A stretch of DNA of 14,950 nt, taken from contig URXI01000071.1 in NCBI GenBank assembly GCA_900551775.1, forward strand, positions 1 to 14,950, read 5' to 3'. Origin of the DNA: an uncultured Eubacterium sp. GTDB taxonomy: Bacteria; Bacillota; Clostridia; Peptostreptococcales; Anaerovoracaceae. The notes below the pieces were generated by a model. It was not told where the DNA came from. It worked only from the letters and a program-made list of their open reading frames with translations, and did not search any database. The position numbers and the translations under genes were made by a program. Of the stretch, positions 12,974 through 14,950 are shown in pieces. The first letter of the stretch is position 1. The number at the start of each line of letters is the position of its first letter.

Positions 12974-13963
12974 ATGTTTACTTTTAATTATCAAGCCGGT
13001 GCAGAAACCCTTGCCGTATGGGGTGTCTGGGTCGTCGTATTTGCAGCATTATTTGGACTGAATGAGATATCCAGGCGCTGGAAATGGGCGGGTTTCTTCT
13101 GCTTCATCATCTTGCCGATCGTCTTGTCCATTCTCTGGTTTACAGCCCTGAAGGATGTGACCTACACCGACTGGTTCCATCTCGCCAAAGTCTACTCGTC
13201 TACTGCAGGCTGTATCGGTTTCTGGTGCATCAGACATGTCGAAAAGAAAGATAAGCTCACTGGAAAAGTGACTTGGAGACTGGCAGACAACAAGATCGCC
13301 CTCTGCTTCCCGCCTCTGATTCTGGCAATCAACATCTGTGAAGCCGTAGCCCGCGATATCGAAGTGGGCATGACCTTCACCGGTGGCGGTTATATGGCCG
13401 ATACCATGAAGGACGTCTACATGCTGGGCGGCTCCTGGAACTACATGAATGCAGCAGCCGGCATCCTGAACATCCTCACCATCACCGGCTGGCTGGGCAT
13501 CTGTATCAGAAAAAAGACTGCCAAAGACAGCAGCAAAGACATGCTCTGGCCTGATATGCTGTGGTTCTGGATCGTCGCTTATGACCTTTGGAACTTCGCC
13601 TATACATACAACTGCCTGCCGCACCACGCATGGTACTGCGGTTTTGCCCTGCTCCTGGCGCCGACCATCTGCGCATTTACGGTAGGCAAAGGCGCATGGC
13701 TGCAGCACAGAGCCCATACTCTGGCCCTCTGGTGCATGTTCGCACAGACCTTCCCTGCCTTCCAGGACGTGAGCAAATATGCAGTGGATTCCACCTACAA
13801 TCCGACCATTTACTTCATTGTCAGCTTTGCAGCCCTGGCGGCAAACGTGCTGGTCTTCCTCTATATGATTTACAAAATCAAGAGGACTCATCGCAACCCT
13901 TGGAAAGGCGAACTCTACACCGACCTTCCAAAATACGAAGAAATCAAGAAGCTGTCGGCTTAA
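12974..13963 (+). CDS. Multi-spanning membrane protein, DUF5692-like
   Basis: This 329-residue protein has about nine hydrophobic segments (approximately residues 13-31, 37-58, 68-86, 107-122, 158-178, 193-211, 218-238, 248-262, 277-301). It is unusually rich in tryptophan, tyrosine and cysteine near membrane edges, for example PDMLWFWIVAYDLWNFAYTY and LPHHAWYCGF. From memory it resembles DUF5692 proteins of gut Clostridia, which have no established function; that match needs a search. The ATG follows GGAGG (12962-12966) by 7 bases. The upstream region holds two matching dyads, so expression is probably tightly repressed or induced. It is a single-gene unit ending in a strong terminator. A transporter or sensor is possible; I assign no activity. 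Confidence 0.75.
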   Translation: MFTFNYQAGAETLAVWGVWVVVFAALFGLNEISRRWKWAGFFCFIILPIVLSILWFTALKDVTYTDWFHLAKVYSSTAGCIGFWCIRHVEKKDKLTGKVTWRLADNKIALCFPPLILAINICEAVARDIEVGMTFTGGGYMADTMKDVYMLGGSWNYMNAAAGILNILTITGWLGICIRKKTAKDSSKDMLWPDMLWFWIVAYDLWNFAYTYNCLPHHAWYCGFALLLAPTICAFTVGKGAWLQHRAHTLALWCMFAQTFPAFQDVSKYAVDSTYNPTIYFIVSFAALAANVLVFLYMIYKIKRTHRNPWKGELYTDLPKYEEIKKLSA

Positions 13964-13968
13964 GATGT

Positions 13969-14011
13969 AAAAGCCCGAATCGTCACGTTGTAGGACGATT
14001 CGGGCTTTTTT
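13969..14011. terminator. Strong bidirectional terminator
   Basis: AAAAGCCCGAATCGTC (13969-13984) pairs with GACGATTCGGGCTTTT (13994-14009), a 16-bp stem with a 9-base loop and a T run to 14011. It lies between the membrane-protein gene and the converging hicB. Confidence 0.95.
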
Positions 14012-14020
14012 CATCTTTAC

Positions 14021-14431
14021 CTATTTTTTATTGTCGCTTACTTTATATCCCAGTTTCTCTGCTATGGATTCCTGGAGCAAAGCAGAAAAGTTTATCCCTT
14101 TTGCTGTTGCCTCTTCGTTCATCCATTCTGGTATAGATACAGTTTTCTTTACTGCTTTGCTATTAAAATAAGTTCGATATTCCATCGTATCGCAGCAAAT
14201 CAAGGTTATTGTTTCATTTTCTTTTGGCTGTATCTCTTTGATATCCGAAGGTTCAGGTATCGACTCGCCTGTTATTTCCATATTATATAAAGTCAAGCAT
14301 AAAACATCCTCCGCCATGGCTATTGCATCACTCAAGTCCTCCCCTTCCGTAAAGCAATTTTGTAAATCAGGAAAGGAGATGAAATATCCATTATCATCTT
14401 TTTTTAAAACTGCTGGATATACGTACTTCAT
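14021..14431 (-). CDS. hicB: HicB-family antitoxin
   Basis: The 136-residue product has the HicB layout. An N-terminal partly degraded RNase-H-like domain reads YPAVLKKDDNGYFISFPDLQ then NCFTEGEDLSDAIAMAEDVL (about residues 4-44). The C-terminus is a ribbon-helix-helix-like DNA-binding segment, KKTVSIPEWMNEEATAKGIN then FSALLQESIAEKLG (about 96-130). HicB neutralises the HicA mRNA interferase by direct binding and represses the operon. It lies 14 bases downstream of hicA on the same strand, with AGGAGG before its ATG, the usual toxin-first order. It is a full-length, apparently intact antitoxin. Confidence 0.92.
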   Translation of the reverse strand: MKYVYPAVLKKDDNGYFISFPDLQNCFTEGEDLSDAIAMAEDVLCLTLYNMEITGESIPEPSDIKEIQPKENETITLICCDTMEYRTYFNSKAVKKTVSIPEWMNEEATAKGINFSALLQESIAEKLGYKVSDNKK

Positions 14432-14445
14432 TTTCTTCCTACCTC

Positions 14446-14628
14446 CTATTTTAAACCCGCTGCTTTAAGAATGCTATCAAGGGTCCCGACTTTTATTTCG
14501 TTCTTATGTCTGGGCACAGGGAATGTGCATTTTGTAATCGGACTGTAATACATGTCATGTCGTTTTCCATGTTGAACCAATATAATGTGATTCTTTTTAA
14601 AGATCTTTAAAAGTTCGCTGGATTTCAT
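14446..14628 (-). CDS. hicA: HicA-family toxin (mRNA interferase)
   Basis: The 60-residue product has the double-stranded-RNA-binding-like fold of HicA: MKSSELLKIFKKNHIILVQH, then GKRHDMYYSP, then FPVPRHKNEIKVGTLDSILK with the closing AAGL. The catalytic histidine is H24 in HGKRHD; family members usually have GSHH or similar here. HicA cleaves mRNA without a ribosome and halts growth until HicB binds it. The ATG lies 5 bases after GGAGG, with a near-consensus promoter and palindromic operator directly upstream. The key histidine and the C-terminal GTL..IL..AGL motif are intact, so activity is likely. Confidence 0.92.
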   Translation of the reverse strand: MKSSELLKIFKKNHIILVQHGKRHDMYYSPITKCTFPVPRHKNEIKVGTLDSILKAAGLK

Positions 14629-14644
14629 GTTGTCCTCCGCTTAC

Positions 14645-14673
14645 ATTATACGTATAATTTACGTAATCGTCAA
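14645..14673 (-). promoter_or_regulatory. hicAB promoter with palindromic operator
   Basis: Reading leftward, TTGACG (14668-14673) and a perfect TATAAT (14645-14650) are 17 bases apart. The -10 box is half of the perfect 14-base palindrome ATTATACGTATAAT (14645-14658). A second palindrome, TTACGTAA (14659-14666), shares the TACGTA core and is centred 11 bases away, about one helical turn. This fits autorepression by the ribbon-helix-helix domain of HicB. Confidence 0.75.
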
Positions 14674-14683
14674 GATGTATCTC

Positions 14684-14941
14684 TTACAGCTCTGCCTCTT
14701 TGTGCTCCCGATCCAATATCTTGATTTCGCACTGGCCGCCCAGTCTTTCTTCCACTTCCCGTTTCAGATCTTCTAATACTTCCAGAAGTTCCTCATAGCG
14801 GTCTGTATCCACAAGCTCGCAGCAGAGCATGGCATTCTTGGTCTTCTCTGTCAGCATGGTACGTTCCGCTTCCCTCCAGGTCCAACATCTGCAGACGGCG
14901 CCTGCCTCGTCCTTGTAGACCAGCTCCTCCGGATACGGCGG
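14684..14941 (-). pseudogene. B3/4-domain protein fragment, open frame interrupted by TAG
   Basis: The minus strand encodes 85 residues ending at TAA: PPYPEELVYKDEAGAVCRCW, then TWREAERTMLTEKTKNAMLC and an acidic helical tail. This resembles the C-terminal half of stand-alone B3/4-domain proteins (the editing-like domain of phenylalanyl-tRNA synthetase beta), where '(E)ELVY.D..G.V..RWNWR' precedes a 'RT.(I/L)TE.TK' segment. An in-frame TAG (14942-14944) comes immediately before this segment, and no good start or ribosome site follows until an internal ATG about 28 codons in. The gene is therefore either broken by a nonsense mutation or frameshift, or truncated. The rest lies beyond the window, so a sequencing error cannot be excluded. 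Confidence 0.55.
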
Positions 14942-14950
14942 CTAATTCTT

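Noticed and set aside
13049..14014. 321-codon leftward open frame opposite the DUF5692-like gene
   Set aside because: It starts inside the bidirectional terminator, has no ribosome site, and translates to low-complexity His/Gln/Asp-rich sequence typical of antisense frames.

Overview
The window looks like chromosomal DNA of an anaerobic Firmicute of the class Clostridia; I cannot name the genus. The reasons are strong AGGAGG-type ribosome binding sites on almost every gene, simple TTGACA/TATAAT-type promoters, U-tailed terminators, mid-range GC, and a gene set typical of gut clostridia: an EFR1-type flavodoxin/ferredoxin protein, a lone divergent purC, a D-aminoacylase-like amidohydrolase, a YoaP-type acetyltransferase and a DUF5692-like membrane protein. 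I see no rRNA, tRNA, CRISPR array, insertion sequence or prophage gene.

Left part (1-1716). The first 26 codons of an Old Yellow Enzyme type flavin oxidoreductase run leftward out of the window. A TetR-family regulator and an EFR1-type iron-sulfur flavoprotein form a rightward pair. An 8-bp inverted repeat sits in the divergent control region. A bidirectional terminator separates this block from purC.

Middle left (1717-6957, all leftward): purC, the amidohydrolase, a YoaP-type GNAT/thioredoxin-like protein, an AraC regulator with a GyrI-like sensor domain that overlaps a FlK-like thioesterase gene by 11 bp, and two overlapping hypothetical genes. The two hypotheticals lie between direct repeats that resemble the mscL promoter region.

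Middle right (7057-10947): mscL; an IscA/HesB-like protein divergent from a YeiH-family transporter; and a membrane-anchored glycerophosphodiester phosphodiesterase.

Right part (10951-14950): an EamA transporter and a LysR regulator are divergent, with overlapping promoters and a shared dyad. Next comes a DUF5692-like membrane protein preceded by twin operator-like dyads, then a HicAB toxin-antitoxin pair with a palindrome on its promoter, and finally a B3/4-domain fragment interrupted by a stop codon at the window edge.

Most genes are ordinary metabolic, transport and regulatory functions. The best leads are regulatory architecture (twin dyads at 12889-12941, overlapping divergent promoters near 11915, the hicA operator), the repeat-flanked two-gene cassette, and the disrupted B3/4 gene next to HicAB. 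I did not find convincing evidence for a large undescribed defence or biosynthetic system.
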